DNA from: Streptomyces tendae
GTDB lineage: Bacteria; Actinomycetota; Actinomycetes; Streptomycetales; Streptomycetaceae
NCBI RefSeq assembly: GCF_008632955.1
Contig: NZ_CP043959.1
Coordinates: 4,650,001 to 4,714,000 of the forward strand
Direction of reading: 5' to 3'
Length of the DNA: 64,000 nucleotides
Positions 43,724-52,744 of the stretch are shown here, in pieces. The number at the start of each line of letters is the position of its first letter. The stretch's first letter is position 1. The notes beneath the pieces were generated by a model, which worked only from the letters and a program-made list of their open reading frames with translations, was not told where the DNA came from and did no database searches. The translations under genes were made by a program, and so were the position numbers.

Positions 43724-44176
43724 ATGACCAAGCCGATCAAAATCCTGAACGCCCTCCCCCCTCCCCAGCGCGCGCGCCTGATGGAACTCGCCGAGGAGGT
43801 GTACTTCCCGGAGGACACCCGCATCTTCGACTCCGGAGGCACCGCCGACCGGTTCTGGGTGATCCGCTCCGGCGCGGTCTCGCTGGACCAGGAGCTCAGC
43901 GACGTCCAGCGGGTCACCGTCGCCGGCCTCGGCGCGGGCGATCTGCTGGGCTGGTCCTGGCTCTTCCCGCCCTACGAATGGGACTTCGGCGCGGAGGCGT
44001 TCAGCCCGGTGCGCGCCTACGAGTTCGACGCCGCGACCGTGCTGCGCCTGTGCGAGGACGACACGGCCCTGGGGCTGGCACTGGTCCGCTGCGTCGCCGA
44101 GGTGCTGGCCCACCGGCTGGAGACGACCCGAGGCCAGCTCATGCACCAGTACGCGACCCGCGGCGGCGTACCGTAG
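43724..44176 (+). CDS. Cyclic nucleotide-binding domain protein without DNA-binding domain
   Basis: 150 residues from ATG 43724 with GGCGAGGAG upstream; ATG 43673 is less likely. A single CAP-type cNMP-binding domain: RLMELAEEVYFPEDTRIFDSGG, FWVIRSGAVSLD and GLGAGDLLGWSWLFPPYEWD in the phosphate-binding cassette position. The cassette lacks the usual RTA motif, so cAMP binding is doubtful. The protein stops after the C-helix (LVRCVAEVLAHRLETTRGQL) and has no helix-turn-helix, so it is not a Crp regulator. It may act by protein contact. Confidence 0.87.
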   Translation: MTKPIKILNALPPPQRARLMELAEEVYFPEDTRIFDSGGTADRFWVIRSGAVSLDQELSDVQRVTVAGLGAGDLLGWSWLFPPYEWDFGAEAFSPVRAYEFDAATVLRLCEDDTALGLALVRCVAEVLAHRLETTRGQLMHQYATRGGVP

Positions 44177-44592
44177 CCCGGGCCGTACGCGGCCCGCCCC
44201 GGGCCGCGGCCCGCACTCTCCGCGACGCGTCACGCGCGACTCACGCTGTACACGACCCCCGGCACGGGACACCCGACCTCTGCCGGAGGCGCGGCACGAC
44301 TCGGCCCGGCCTCGCCCCAAGATCCCGCGACACGGACCCCGCCCCACACGCCGGAAGCGCGCACGGCGAGGGGGCACGGCGAGGGGCACGGCTGCCGCCC
44401 CACGCGACCCGGGACCCTCTACTCGCCGGAGGCGACACACGGCGCCTGGCGCCCCCGCCCCCGCCCTCGCGACGCCTGGCGCCGTCGCCCTCGCCCTCGC
44501 CCTCAGAACGCGCAGCCCCGTCGAAGGCGACGCACGGCGCGGAACACCGCACCCCTCGCCCCACGCGGCACACGCAGGCGCGCCGCGCCCCC
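44177..44592. other. 416-base gap between convergent genes
   Basis: No gene supported. It has simple-sequence character, with GCCCTCGCCCTCGCCCTC and repeated CACGGCGAGGGGCACGG units, and two copies of GACGC(A)C(G)GGCGC-type segments. Open frames here have no family features. Confidence 0.5.
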
Positions 44593-45891
44593 TCACACGC
44601 GATAGCGGCGCAACGCCGGCATCGTCGCGGCCAGGATCAGCATCACCGCGACGACCAGGACGCCGCCGCCCGTGACGGCCGTGCGGGGGCCGAAGGCGGT
44701 GCCGGCGGTGCCGTGCAGGACGTCCGCCAGGCGGGGTCCGCCCGCCACGACGACGGTGAACACGCCCTGCATCCGGCCGCGCATCTCGTCGGTCGCGGCG
44801 GACAGCAGGATCGCCCCGCGGAACACCATGGAGACCATGTCGGCGACCCCGGCGAGGGCGAGGAAGGCGACCGCGATCCAGAGGCTGCCGCTCAGGCCGG
44901 ACCCGGCGACGGCCAGACCCCAGACGACCACCGAGCCGATGACCATCCAGCCGTGCCGCCGGGCCCGGGAGAAGGTGCCCGAGAACAGGCCGCCCAGCAC
45001 CGCGCCGAGCGGGATCGCGGCGAACAGCAGGCCCAGCGCGAACCCCTCGCCGTAGGGCGCGTACGTCTCGGCGGCGAGCTGCGGGAACAGGGCGCGGGGC
45101 ATGCCGAGGACCATGGCGACGATGTCGGCGAGGAACGACAGCAGCAGAACCGCGTGCCCCGATATGTAGCGGAAGCCCTCCAGGACGCCGCGCAGCCCCG
45201 CGCTGCCGGCCTTCGCGGCGGTGAGCGGCGGCAGGGCGGGCAGCCGGTGGACCGCCCAGACGGTGACGCACAGCGCGAGGGCGTCGATCAGGTACAGCTC
45301 CGCCAGGCCGATCACCGGGATGAGCGCGCCGGCGAGCAGCGGCCCGGCGATCTGGCCGGTCTGCATCACGGTGGAGCCGAGCGCGTTGGCGGCGGGCAGC
45401 TCGTCCGCGGGGACCAGGCGGGCGATGGAGGCGCTGCGGGCGGGCGCGTTCAGTCCCCAGAAGGCCTGCTGGAGAGCGAGCAGCAGCATCAGCGCCCACA
45501 CCGACTCCAGGCCGGCGAAGGCCTGCACCCAGAACAGCACCGAGGTGACCGCGATACCGCTGTTGGTGATCAGCAGCAGCTTGCGGCGGTCCATGCTGTC
45601 GGCGATGGCCCCGCCCCACAGCGCGAACACGATCAGCGGCAGCAGTCCGGCGAGGCCGGCGGTGCCGACCCAGGCGGAGGAGCCGGTGATGTCGTAGATC
45701 TGTTTGGGTACCGCGACGGCGGTGAGCTGGCTGCCGACGGCGGTCACCACGGTGGAGACCCACAGCCGGCGGTAGGCGGGGCGGCGGAGCGGGCGGGTGT
45801 CCATGGCCCAGCGGCGCCATCCGCGCGGCCCGCTCGCCCCCGTCTCCGTGTCGTCCGCCCGGGGTTCGGTACTGCTCTCGCTGGTGTCCAC
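44593..45891 (-). CDS. MFS transporter (EntS/MFS_3 type)
   Basis: 432 residues, with a polar N-terminal tail and then about 12 hydrophobic helices (STVVTAVGSQLTAVAVPKQ, WVGTAGLAGLLPLIVFALWGG, VLLLSFLADIVAMVLGM, AIPLGAVLGGLFSG). The A-motif equivalent after helix 2 reads ADSMDRRKLLL. The MFS_3/EntS group exports siderophores or drugs. Start used is GTG 45891; a Met at 45804 could also serve. It is 70 bases after the LysE gene in the same direction, possibly co-transcribed. Confidence 0.92.
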   Translation of the reverse strand: MDTSESSTEPRADDTETGASGPRGWRRWAMDTRPLRRPAYRRLWVSTVVTAVGSQLTAVAVPKQIYDITGSSAWVGTAGLAGLLPLIVFALWGGAIADSMDRRKLLLITNSGIAVTSVLFWVQAFAGLESVWALMLLLALQQAFWGLNAPARSASIARLVPADELPAANALGSTVMQTGQIAGPLLAGALIPVIGLAELYLIDALALCVTVWAVHRLPALPPLTAAKAGSAGLRGVLEGFRYISGHAVLLLSFLADIVAMVLGMPRALFPQLAAETYAPYGEGFALGLLFAAIPLGAVLGGLFSGTFSRARRHGWMVIGSVVVWGLAVAGSGLSGSLWIAVAFLALAGVADMVSMVFRGAILLSAATDEMRGRMQGVFTVVVAGGPRLADVLHGTAGTAFGPRTAVTGGGVLVVAVMLILAATMPALRRYRV

Positions 45892-45961
45892 GACCGTCCT
45901 GGTTGGTGCTTACATCCATTGGCCGGGACTCACTATCGCACCCCTCGGAGCGCGAGCGTCC

Positions 45962-46579
45962 TCAGGCTCCGAGGACGAGCGTCACACCCAGGACGATCAT
46001 GGTGGCGGCCACCAGGCCGTCCAGTACGCGCCAGGCGGCCGGGCGGGCCAGGAAGCGGGCGAGCAGCCGGCCGCCGAAGCCCAGCGCGGCGAACCAGCAG
46101 AGGCTGGCCAGCGCCGCCCCGAGACCGAAGGTCCAGCGCGCCGGGCCGTGGTCGGCGGCGACCGAGCCGACCAGGAACACGGTGTCCAGGTAGACGTGCG
46201 GGTTGAGCCAGGTCAGGGCGAGGCAGGTGAGGACGGCGCGGCGGCGCGAGCCGGCCGCGTCGCCCCCCGCCTCCAGGACGGCGCCGGCCGGGCGGAACAC
46301 CCTGCGGGCGGCCAGGGCGCCGTAGCCGAGGAGGAAGGCGCCGCCGATCCAGCCCACCACCGTCAGAGCCGCGGGCCAGGCCACCACCACGGCGCCCACC
46401 CCGCCGACCCCCAGGGCGATGAGGAGGGCGTCGGACAGGGCGCAGATGCCGACGACGGCGAGCACGGCGTCCCGGCGGATCCCCTGGCGCAGGACGAAGG
46501 CGTTCTGCGCGCCGATGGCGACGATCAGGGAGAGGCCGGTGCCGAAACCGGCGGCGGCGGTGGTGAAAGCGCTGGTCAT
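45962..46579 (-). CDS. LysE/ArgO-family amino-acid exporter
   Basis: 205 residues with five to six transmembrane helices. The family signature GLSLIVAIGAQNAFVLRQGI lies in helix 1, and LTWLNPHVYLDTVFLVGSVA holds the second conserved half. LysE exporters remove excess lysine or arginine. It is divergent from a LysR regulator of the ArgP/LysG type, the standard pairing for this exporter. Confidence 0.95.
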   Translation of the reverse strand: MTSAFTTAAAGFGTGLSLIVAIGAQNAFVLRQGIRRDAVLAVVGICALSDALLIALGVGGVGAVVVAWPAALTVVGWIGGAFLLGYGALAARRVFRPAGAVLEAGGDAAGSRRRAVLTCLALTWLNPHVYLDTVFLVGSVAADHGPARWTFGLGAALASLCWFAALGFGGRLLARFLARPAAWRVLDGLVAATMIVLGVTLVLGA

Positions 46580-46645
46580 GGCGTCGAAACTAGGCCGGAC
46601 GCCGAGTGCAGTACAGCTCAGGATTCTTACGTACCCTTAGCAACC

Positions 46646-47545
46646 GTGAGGGAAGACCTTCCGCTCGACCAGGTACGGACGCTGCTCGCGGTGGTGGACG
46701 AGGGGACGTTCGACGCGGCGGCCGCCGCGCTGCACGTGACGCCCTCGGCGGTCAGCCAGCGGGTGAAGGCGCTGGAGCAGAGCACCGGGCGGGTGCTGCT
46801 GCTGCGGACCCGGCCGGTGCGGCCCACCGAGTCCGGCGAGGTGCTCGTGCGGCTGGCCCGCCAGGTGGCCCGGCTGGAGCGGGACGCGTACGCGGAGCTG
46901 GGGCTGAGCGGTGCCGGGGAGCCGACCCGGGTGTCGGTCGCGGTCAACGCGGACTCCCTGGCCACCTGGTTCCTGGACGCCCTGGTCCGGCTGCCGGCGC
47001 GGTCCCGGCTCTGCTTCGAACTGCGCCGGGAGGACGAGTCCCACACGGCCGCGCTGCTGCGCGAGGGGACGGTGATGGCCGCGGTGACGTCCTCCCCCGA
47101 CCCGGTGCCGGGCTGCTCGGTGCGGCACCTGGGGCGGATGCGCTACCTGCCGGTGGCGCACCCGGAGTTCGCGGCGGAGCTGCTGACGCACCCCCTCGCG
47201 GAGTCGGTGCCGGCGGCGCCGGTGGTGGTCTTCGACCGGCGGGACGACTTCCAGGACGGGTTCGTACGGCGGCTCACCGGCGGTCGTACGGGGGCGAGCA
47301 TCCTGCGCCACCACGTGCCGACCTCGGAGGGGTTCGCCGAGGCGGTGGCCGCGGGTCTCGGCTGGGGCATGGTCCCCGAGGCGCAGGCGGTGCCGCTGCT
47401 GCGGGCCGGGCGGGTCACGGTGTTCGCCCCGGGCCAGGAGGTCGACGCGGCCCTGTACTGGCAGCAGTGGAAGCTGGACTCCCCCGCGCTCGCGGCGGTC
47501 GCCGACGCGGTCACGCGGACGGCGGCCCGGGCTCTGCACCACTGA
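46646..47545 (+). CDS. LysR-family regulator, ArgP/LysG type
   Basis: 299 residues from GTG 46646. The helix-turn-helix reads LPLDQVRTLLAVVDEGTFDAAAAALHVTPSAVSQRVKALE, shown by the pattern TPSAVSQRVKALEQ, and an effector domain follows (RVSVAVNADSLATWF typical of ArgP). It should sense lysine or arginine and activate the divergent exporter at 45962. The 66-base intergenic region must hold its binding site. Its 3' end overlaps the convergent TetR gene by 35 bases. Confidence 0.94.
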   Translation: MREDLPLDQVRTLLAVVDEGTFDAAAAALHVTPSAVSQRVKALEQSTGRVLLLRTRPVRPTESGEVLVRLARQVARLERDAYAELGLSGAGEPTRVSVAVNADSLATWFLDALVRLPARSRLCFELRREDESHTAALLREGTVMAAVTSSPDPVPGCSVRHLGRMRYLPVAHPEFAAELLTHPLAESVPAAPVVVFDRRDDFQDGFVRRLTGGRTGASILRHHVPTSEGFAEAVAAGLGWGMVPEAQAVPLLRAGRVTVFAPGQEVDAALYWQQWKLDSPALAAVADAVTRTAARALHH

Positions 47546-48248
47546 CCCCGAGCTCCGCCAGGTCCCGCTCCGCGCTCGACAGCAGCATGTCCAGCGCCGT
47601 GGGGTAGGCGCTGGTGACCATGCGGGCGGCGAGCAGCAGGGCGGTCTCGGCGATGCGCGGGTGGGTGGCGGCGGGCAGCCGGGCGTAGGTCGAGCGCCAC
47701 ATGTCCTCGTCGGCCCGCCGCACGGCGTCGGGCAGGGCGAGGGACGCGGCGTCGAGGGCGGCGAACGCCAGCGTGGTGTCGATGAAGGCCTGGTAGACGC
47801 GGACGGTGCCGGCCGGCGGGAAGCCGGCGGTGCGCAGGACGTCCAGGACCGCCTCGTCGGCGGCGAGTTCGTTGGCCCGGCCGGAGACCCGGCTCGCGGT
47901 GAGGACCGCCGCCTGCGGGTGGGACACGTACGCCGCGTGGATGCGCAGCCCGAGGCCGCGCAGGTCGTGGCGCCACCGCCCGGTGGGGTGCCAGCCGTCG
48001 AGCGCCTGGCCGATCAGCGCGTCACCGATGGCGAGGGTCAGGTCGTCCATGCCGCGGAAGTAGCGGTAGAGCGTGCTCGGGTCGCAGTCCAGGGCGAGTC
48101 CGAGGCGGCGTGCGGTCAGGCCCGCGCTGCCGTGTTCGCGCAGCAGACGCAGCGCCGCCTCGACGATCAGCCGCTCCGAGAGCACGACGCCGCCCTTGGT
48201 GGGCCTGCGGCGGCGCCGCCGCTCCTCGGGGACCACACGCTTGGCCAT
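47511..48248 (-). CDS. TetR-family transcriptional regulator
   Basis: 245 residues from ATG 48248; a Met five codons earlier (48263) is possible. A very basic N-tail (ERRRRRRPTKG) is followed by the helix-turn-helix SERLIVEAALRLLREHGSAGLTARRLG, recognition segment LDCDPSTLYRYFRG, then a large ligand domain. The long C-terminal domain resembles TetR_C_1 members. It is divergent from the saccharopine dehydrogenase-like gene, which may be its target. Confidence 0.92.
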   Translation of the reverse strand: MAKRVVPEERRRRRRPTKGGVVLSERLIVEAALRLLREHGSAGLTARRLGLALDCDPSTLYRYFRGMDDLTLAIGDALIGQALDGWHPTGRWRHDLRGLGLRIHAAYVSHPQAAVLTASRVSGRANELAADEAVLDVLRTAGFPPAGTVRVYQAFIDTTLAFAALDAASLALPDAVRRADEDMWRSTYARLPAATHPRIAETALLLAARMVTSAYPTALDMLLSSAERDLAELGVSGAEPGPPSA

Positions 48249-48387
48249 CGCCGCTCCTTCCACCCGTGCAGCCCTTATGCCAACGCCATTGACCTTACGT
48301 CGCCGTGCGGCGTTTCATCACGTCAGGGGCCCCGCACAACGTTCCGGATCCGTGCGGATCCATGAGGAAGGAAGGGAGTGCTCCGTC

Positions 48388-49608
48388 ATGCGTGTACTGC
48401 TGGTGGGAGCGGGCGGCGTGGGTACCGCCGTCACCCGGATCGCGGCCCGGCGGCCGTTCTTCGACCTGATGGTGGTGGCCGACTACGACCCGGCGCGGGC
48501 CGAGGCGACGGTCGCGGCGCTCGGCGCGGACGGCGGCCGGTTCCGCGCCGAGCGGGTCGACGCCGGCGACGAGGCGCGGGTGACGGCACTGCTGGAGCGG
48601 CACGGCTGCGACGTCCTGCTGAACGCCACGGACCCCCGGTTCGTGATGCCGCTGTTCCGCGCGGCCCGGGCGGGCGGCGCCACCTATGTCGACATGGCGA
48701 TGTCCCTGTCCCGCCCGCACGGCGAGCGGCCCTACGAGGAGTGCGGGGTCAAGCTGGGCGACGAGCAGTTCGCGCAGGCCGACGACTGGGCCGGGGCGGG
48801 GCAGTTGGCGCTGGTCGGCATGGGCGTGGAGCCCGGGATGTCGGACGTGTTCGCCCGGCACGCGGCCGACGAGCTCTTCGACGAGATCGATGAGATCGGG
48901 GTCCGCGACGGCGCGAACCTCACGGTGGACGGCTACGACTTCGCGCCGTCCTTCAGCATCTGGACGACGATCGAGGAGTGCCTCAACCCGCCCGTGGTCT
49001 ACGAGAAGGACCGCGGCTGGTTCACCACCGAACCCTTCAGCGAGCCCGAGGTGTTCGACTTCCCCGAGGGCATCGGCCCAGTGGAGTGCGTGAACGTGGA
49101 GCACGAGGAGGTGCTGCTGGTGCCCCGCTGGGTGGACGCGCGCCGCGTCACCTTCAAGTACGGCCTGGGCCGCGAGTTCACGGACACGCTCCGCACGCTG
49201 CACCTGCTGGGCCTGGACCGCACCGAGCCGGTGACCGTGCCGGGGCCCGACGGCCCCGTGCGGGTCTCCCCCCGGGACGTCGTCGCCGCCTGCCTTCCGG
49301 ACCCGGCGACGCTCGGCGACCGGATGCACGGCAAGACCTGCGCGGGCACCTGGGTGCGGGGCACCAAGGACGGCGCGCCGCGCGAGGTGTACCTGTACCA
49401 CGTGGTGGACAACCAGTGGTCGATGAGCGAGTACGGCTGCCAGGCCGTGGTGTGGCAGACGGCCGTCAACCCCGTGATCGCCCTCGAACTGCTGGCGACC
49501 GGCGCCTGGTCCGGCTCGGGCGTGCTCGGCCCCGAGGCGTTCCCCGCGCGCCCCTTCCTCGACCTGCTCACCGTCTACGGATCCCCCTGGGGGCAGCGCG
49601 AGCAGTGA
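48388..49608 (+). CDS. Saccharopine dehydrogenase-like NADP-binding oxidoreductase
   Basis: 406 residues from ATG 48388. Rossmann fold MRVLLVGAGGVGTAVTRIAA, DVLLNATDPRFVMPLF and YVDMAMSLSRPHGERPYEE, then LALVGMGVEPGMSDVFARHA and the catalytic-domain segment. Overall this matches the saccharopine reductase/LYS9-type fold used in lysine catabolism or carboxynorspermidine synthesis. The genes beside it (LysE exporter and ArgP-like regulator three genes away) make a lysine-related substrate attractive but not proven. Confidence 0.92.
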   Translation: MRVLLVGAGGVGTAVTRIAARRPFFDLMVVADYDPARAEATVAALGADGGRFRAERVDAGDEARVTALLERHGCDVLLNATDPRFVMPLFRAARAGGATYVDMAMSLSRPHGERPYEECGVKLGDEQFAQADDWAGAGQLALVGMGVEPGMSDVFARHAADELFDEIDEIGVRDGANLTVDGYDFAPSFSIWTTIEECLNPPVVYEKDRGWFTTEPFSEPEVFDFPEGIGPVECVNVEHEEVLLVPRWVDARRVTFKYGLGREFTDTLRTLHLLGLDRTEPVTVPGPDGPVRVSPRDVVAACLPDPATLGDRMHGKTCAGTWVRGTKDGAPREVYLYHVVDNQWSMSEYGCQAVVWQTAVNPVIALELLATGAWSGSGVLGPEAFPARPFLDLLTVYGSPWGQREQ

Positions 49609-49714
49609 CCGTTTCCCCGCGGATCGCGCTGTTTGACCGCCACTTGACAGGTCACCCGAAAGGAAGCAAGGCATCCGAAGGGTGCGCATCGACTCCGGAC
49701 GCAGGTGACTTTCG

Positions 49715-49972
49715 ATGGACAACTGGCGGCACAGCGCGGCCTGCCGGACCGAGGACCCCGAGCTGTTCTTCCCGATCGGCACCTCCGGTCCTGCCCTGAT
49801 GCAGACCGAGCAGGCGAAGGCGGTCTGCCGGCGCTGCCCCGTACAGGAGCAGTGCCTGGAGTGGGCCCTGGAGAGCGGGCAGTCCATCGGTGTGTGGGGC
49901 GGCACGAGCGAGACGGAGCGCCGTGCGCTCAAGCGACGTATCGCGGCGCGCCGTTCGTCGCGCGGGGCGTGA
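49715..49972 (+). CDS. WhiB-like iron-sulfur regulator
   Basis: 85 residues. Four cysteines, C10, C38, C41 and C47, in the pattern C-x27-C-x2-C-x5-C bind a [4Fe-4S] cluster. The G-V-W-G-G turn (residues 59-63) and a basic tail RRALKRRIAARRSSR complete the family. Wbl proteins bind the housekeeping sigma factor and respond to redox or nitric oxide in development. The acidic region between C10 and C38 is of usual length. Promoter region holds TTGACA near 49643. Confidence 0.95.
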   Translation: MDNWRHSAACRTEDPELFFPIGTSGPALMQTEQAKAVCRRCPVQEQCLEWALESGQSIGVWGGTSETERRALKRRIAARRSSRGA

Positions 49973-50050
49973 GGCGCGGGATCCGGCGGTGAGGGTGTGA
50001 CGGTGAGAGTGTCACCCGTCCGCGCCGGCCCCGGGCTCCCCGCCCGGCGG

Positions 50051-50500
50051 TCAGCGGTTGACGCGGCGCAGTGGCCCCCAGGGATTCTCCTGGCGGGCCA
50101 CTTCCGCGTGCGCCTCCTCGATGACGTCGTCCGCGATCCGGCACAGCGGACTCACGTCGGTGACCAGCGGCTCGTTGTCCGGACCGCGACCCGCCTCGCG
50201 GCCCCTGAGCACCCAGGGCCGGATGCCGGCGCCCTTCTCCCGGGGCAGGTGCTCGTAGTCGTACAGCCGTCGTGCCACCCACAGGGCCGCCGGCCGGTCC
50301 CGCCACCACTCCTCCACGTCGAGCGGGTTGGCGGACAGGCCGGGCATGGCCACGCCCGTCAGGTCGTCGATGCTGGACACGGCGTGCAGGTCGATCGCCG
50401 GCCCCCGGGACCAGCGGACGTACAGCCCGCGCTCACGCTCCACCAGCGCGGTGAGCTCCGCGAGGGTGCCGACGACGGGCATGTCGTCCCTTGCCTCCAT
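50051..50500 (-). CDS. DUF6098-type hypothetical protein
   Basis: 149 residues. ATG 50500 has a strong AGGAGG 6-9 bases upstream. Sequence: VGTLAELTALVERERGLYVRWS, GVAMPGLSANPLDVEEWW and YDYEHLPREKGAGIRPWVLRG. This is the Streptomyces DUF6098 family, soluble, function unknown. No membrane segment or metal motif is visible. Convergent with whiB-like gene; divergent from DUF488. Confidence 0.83.
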   Translation of the reverse strand: MEARDDMPVVGTLAELTALVERERGLYVRWSRGPAIDLHAVSSIDDLTGVAMPGLSANPLDVEEWWRDRPAALWVARRLYDYEHLPREKGAGIRPWVLRGREAGRGPDNEPLVTDVSPLCRIADDVIEEAHAEVARQENPWGPLRRVNR

Positions 50501-50633
50501 CCGTCACCTCCTGACCGTCACGAACCACGGCGGACGTAGTACCCGGCCGGCGTCGGGGGAATCTCGGCGCCCCACTCGTCGTGCCCCGTCCCGTGCGCCG
50601 CAGTAGGCTCACGGCGACTCCGGCGGAAGGACC

Positions 50634-50987
50634 GTGACGAGCGTGCGCGTGCGCCGTGTGTACGAACCGCCCGAGCCCGGCGACGGGGTAAGGGTCCTGG
50701 TCGACCGGCTGTGGCCGCGCGGTCCGGCGAAGGACGCGGCGCGGGTGGACGAGTGGCCCAAGGCGCTGACCCCTTCCACGGAGCTGCGCCGCTGGTATCA
50801 CGCGGACGAGGGCCCCTTCGACGAGTTCCGTGAGCGCTACGAGGCCGAACTGACCGCCCCGGAGGCGGCCGGGGCGGTGCAGCGGGTACGGGAGCTGGCC
50901 GGGGCGGGCCCGGTGACCCTGCTGACCGCGTCGAAGCAGCCGGAGCTCAGCCACGCCGAGGTACTGGCGCGGCTGCTCTCGGACTGA
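50634..50987 (+). CDS. DUF488-family protein (YeaO type)
   Basis: 117 residues. YEPPEPGDGVRVLVDRLWPRG is the family opening, followed by WPKALTPSTELRRWY and a C-terminal VTLLTASKQPELSHAEVL. DUF488 proteins are small alpha/beta proteins with conserved Arg, Trp and Arg that may bind nucleic acid or metal; activity unknown. GTG 50634 lies close to GGAAGG; GTG 50643 is an alternative with wider spacing. Confidence 0.88.
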   Translation: MTSVRVRRVYEPPEPGDGVRVLVDRLWPRGPAKDAARVDEWPKALTPSTELRRWYHADEGPFDEFRERYEAELTAPEAAGAVQRVRELAGAGPVTLLTASKQPELSHAEVLARLLSD

Positions 50988-51023
50988 CGCCGCTCCCGGG
51001 CCGGAGGGACGGGCCGGCCGGCG

Positions 51024-52697
51024 CTACGCCGTCTGCGCGGCCGCCGCCCGTCCCGCCGCGCGGCCCGAGAAGAGGCAGCCGCCGAGGAAGGTGCCCTCCA
51101 GGGCGTTGTAGCCGTGGACGCCGCCACCGCCGAAGCCCGCCACCTCGCCGGCCGCGTAGAGCCCCTCGACCGCGCTGCCGTCGGCGCCCAGCGCGCGGGA
51201 GTCGAGGTCGGTCTGGATGCCGCCGAGGGTCTTGCGGGTGAGGATGTGCAGCTTCACGCCGATCAGCGGGCCGGCGGCCGGGTCGAGGATGCGGTGCGGG
51301 GTGGCCACCCGGCCGAGGCGGTCGCCGATGTAGCGGCGGGCGTTGCGGATGCCCTGGACCTGGGCGTCCTTGCTGTAGGAGTTGGCGATCTGCAGGTCGC
51401 GGGCCTCGATCTGGCGCCGCAGCAGGGCCGCGTCGAGCAGCGGTTCGTCGGTGAGGCCGTTCATCTTCTTGACGAGTTCCTCGACGGTGGGGGCGGTGAC
51501 GAAGTCCGCGCCGTTGCGCAGGAACGCGTCCACCGGTCCGGGGGCACCCTTGCCGAGGACGCGTTCACGCAGGAACCCGGCCCGGTCCTTGGCGGTGATG
51601 TCGGGGTTCTGCTCGGAGCCGGAGAGAGCGAACTCCTTCTCGATGATCTTCTGGGTGAGGACGAACCAGGAGTGGTCGTACCCCGCGATGTCCTCGGTGG
51701 TGCGCAGGTGCTTGAGCGTGCCCAGGGTGTCGTAGCCGGGCAGGCACGGCTCGGGCAGCCGGCGGCCGAGCGCGTCGAACCACATCGAGGACGGTCCGGG
51801 CAGGATGCGGATGCCGTGTCCCGGCCAGACCGGGTCCCAGTTCTGGATGCCCTCGGTGTAGTGCCACATGCGGTCCCGGTTGACCAGGCGCACGCCCGCG
51901 CGGGCGCTGATGTCGAGCATCCGTCCGTCCACGTAGGCGGGGACGCCGGTGACCATCTCGCGTGGCGGGGTGCCCAGCCGCTCGGGCCAGTACTTCCGGA
52001 CGATGTCGTGGTCGGCGCCGATGCCGCCGCTGGTGACGATCACGGCCTGGGCGGTGAGTTCGAACGCCCCGATCACCTCGCGGCTGGAGGCGACCCCGCG
52101 CGGCGCGTCGTCCTCGGCCAGCACCGTGCCGCGCACCCCGCGCGCGGCGCCGTCCTCGACGACCAGCTCGTCGACCCGGTGGCGGTGGTGGAAGGTGAGC
52201 AGTCCGTCACGCGCGGCCTCACGGGCGTACCGCACGAAGGGGGCGACTACGCCGGTGCCGGTTCCCCAGGCGATGTGGAAGCGGGGCACGGAGTTGCCGT
52301 GGCCGCCGGCGCGCAGGTCACCGCGCTCCGCCCAGCCGACGGTCGGCAGGAAGGTGATGCCGTGGCCGTCCAGCCAGGACCGCTTCTCCCCTGCCGCCCA
52401 CTCGACGTAGGCGCGCGCCCAGCGCCGCGCCCAGGAGTCCTCGTCGTCGAGCCGGTCGAAGGCGGCGCTGCCCTGCCAGTCGTTCCAGGCCAGGTCGACG
52501 GAGTCCTTGATGCCGAGGCGGCGCTGCTCCGGTGACCCGACCAGGAACAGCCCGCCGAACGACCAGTAGGCCTGGCCGCCGAGGTTGGCGGCGTTCTCCT
52601 GGTCGACCAGGGCGACCCTGCGCCCCTTGCTGGTCAGTTCGTGGGCCGCGACGAGGCCCGCGAGCCCCGCTCCGACGACGATGACGTCGGCGTCCAT
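51024..52697 (-). CDS. FAD-binding dehydrogenase (fumarate reductase/KSTD-like)
   Basis: 557 residues from ATG 52697 with GGAAGGGACGG upstream. FAD-binding Rossmann DVIVVGAGLAGLVAAHELTSKG, GGQAYWSFGGLF, IVTSGGIGADHDIV and the C-terminal FAD contact LYAAGEVAGFGGGGVHGYNALEGTFLGG, shown as pattern GEVAGFGGGG. This belongs to the FAD_binding_2 group with 3-ketosteroid dehydrogenases and flavocytochrome fumarate reductases; the exact substrate is not clear. The TetR regulator 47 bases upstream, in the same direction, probably controls it. Confidence 0.92.
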   Translation of the reverse strand: MDADVIVVGAGLAGLVAAHELTSKGRRVALVDQENAANLGGQAYWSFGGLFLVGSPEQRRLGIKDSVDLAWNDWQGSAAFDRLDDEDSWARRWARAYVEWAAGEKRSWLDGHGITFLPTVGWAERGDLRAGGHGNSVPRFHIAWGTGTGVVAPFVRYAREAARDGLLTFHHRHRVDELVVEDGAARGVRGTVLAEDDAPRGVASSREVIGAFELTAQAVIVTSGGIGADHDIVRKYWPERLGTPPREMVTGVPAYVDGRMLDISARAGVRLVNRDRMWHYTEGIQNWDPVWPGHGIRILPGPSSMWFDALGRRLPEPCLPGYDTLGTLKHLRTTEDIAGYDHSWFVLTQKIIEKEFALSGSEQNPDITAKDRAGFLRERVLGKGAPGPVDAFLRNGADFVTAPTVEELVKKMNGLTDEPLLDAALLRRQIEARDLQIANSYSKDAQVQGIRNARRYIGDRLGRVATPHRILDPAAGPLIGVKLHILTRKTLGGIQTDLDSRALGADGSAVEGLYAAGEVAGFGGGGVHGYNALEGTFLGGCLFSGRAAGRAAAAQTA

Positions 52698-52744
52698 GGC
52701 GACCGTCCCTTCCTTGTCCGTCCGGAGGCTGTGATCCGGAGACT

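Noticed and set aside
44241..44573. Minus-strand open frame in the 44177-44592 gap
   Set aside because: Low complexity, Arg/Gly-rich, no start context and no family features.
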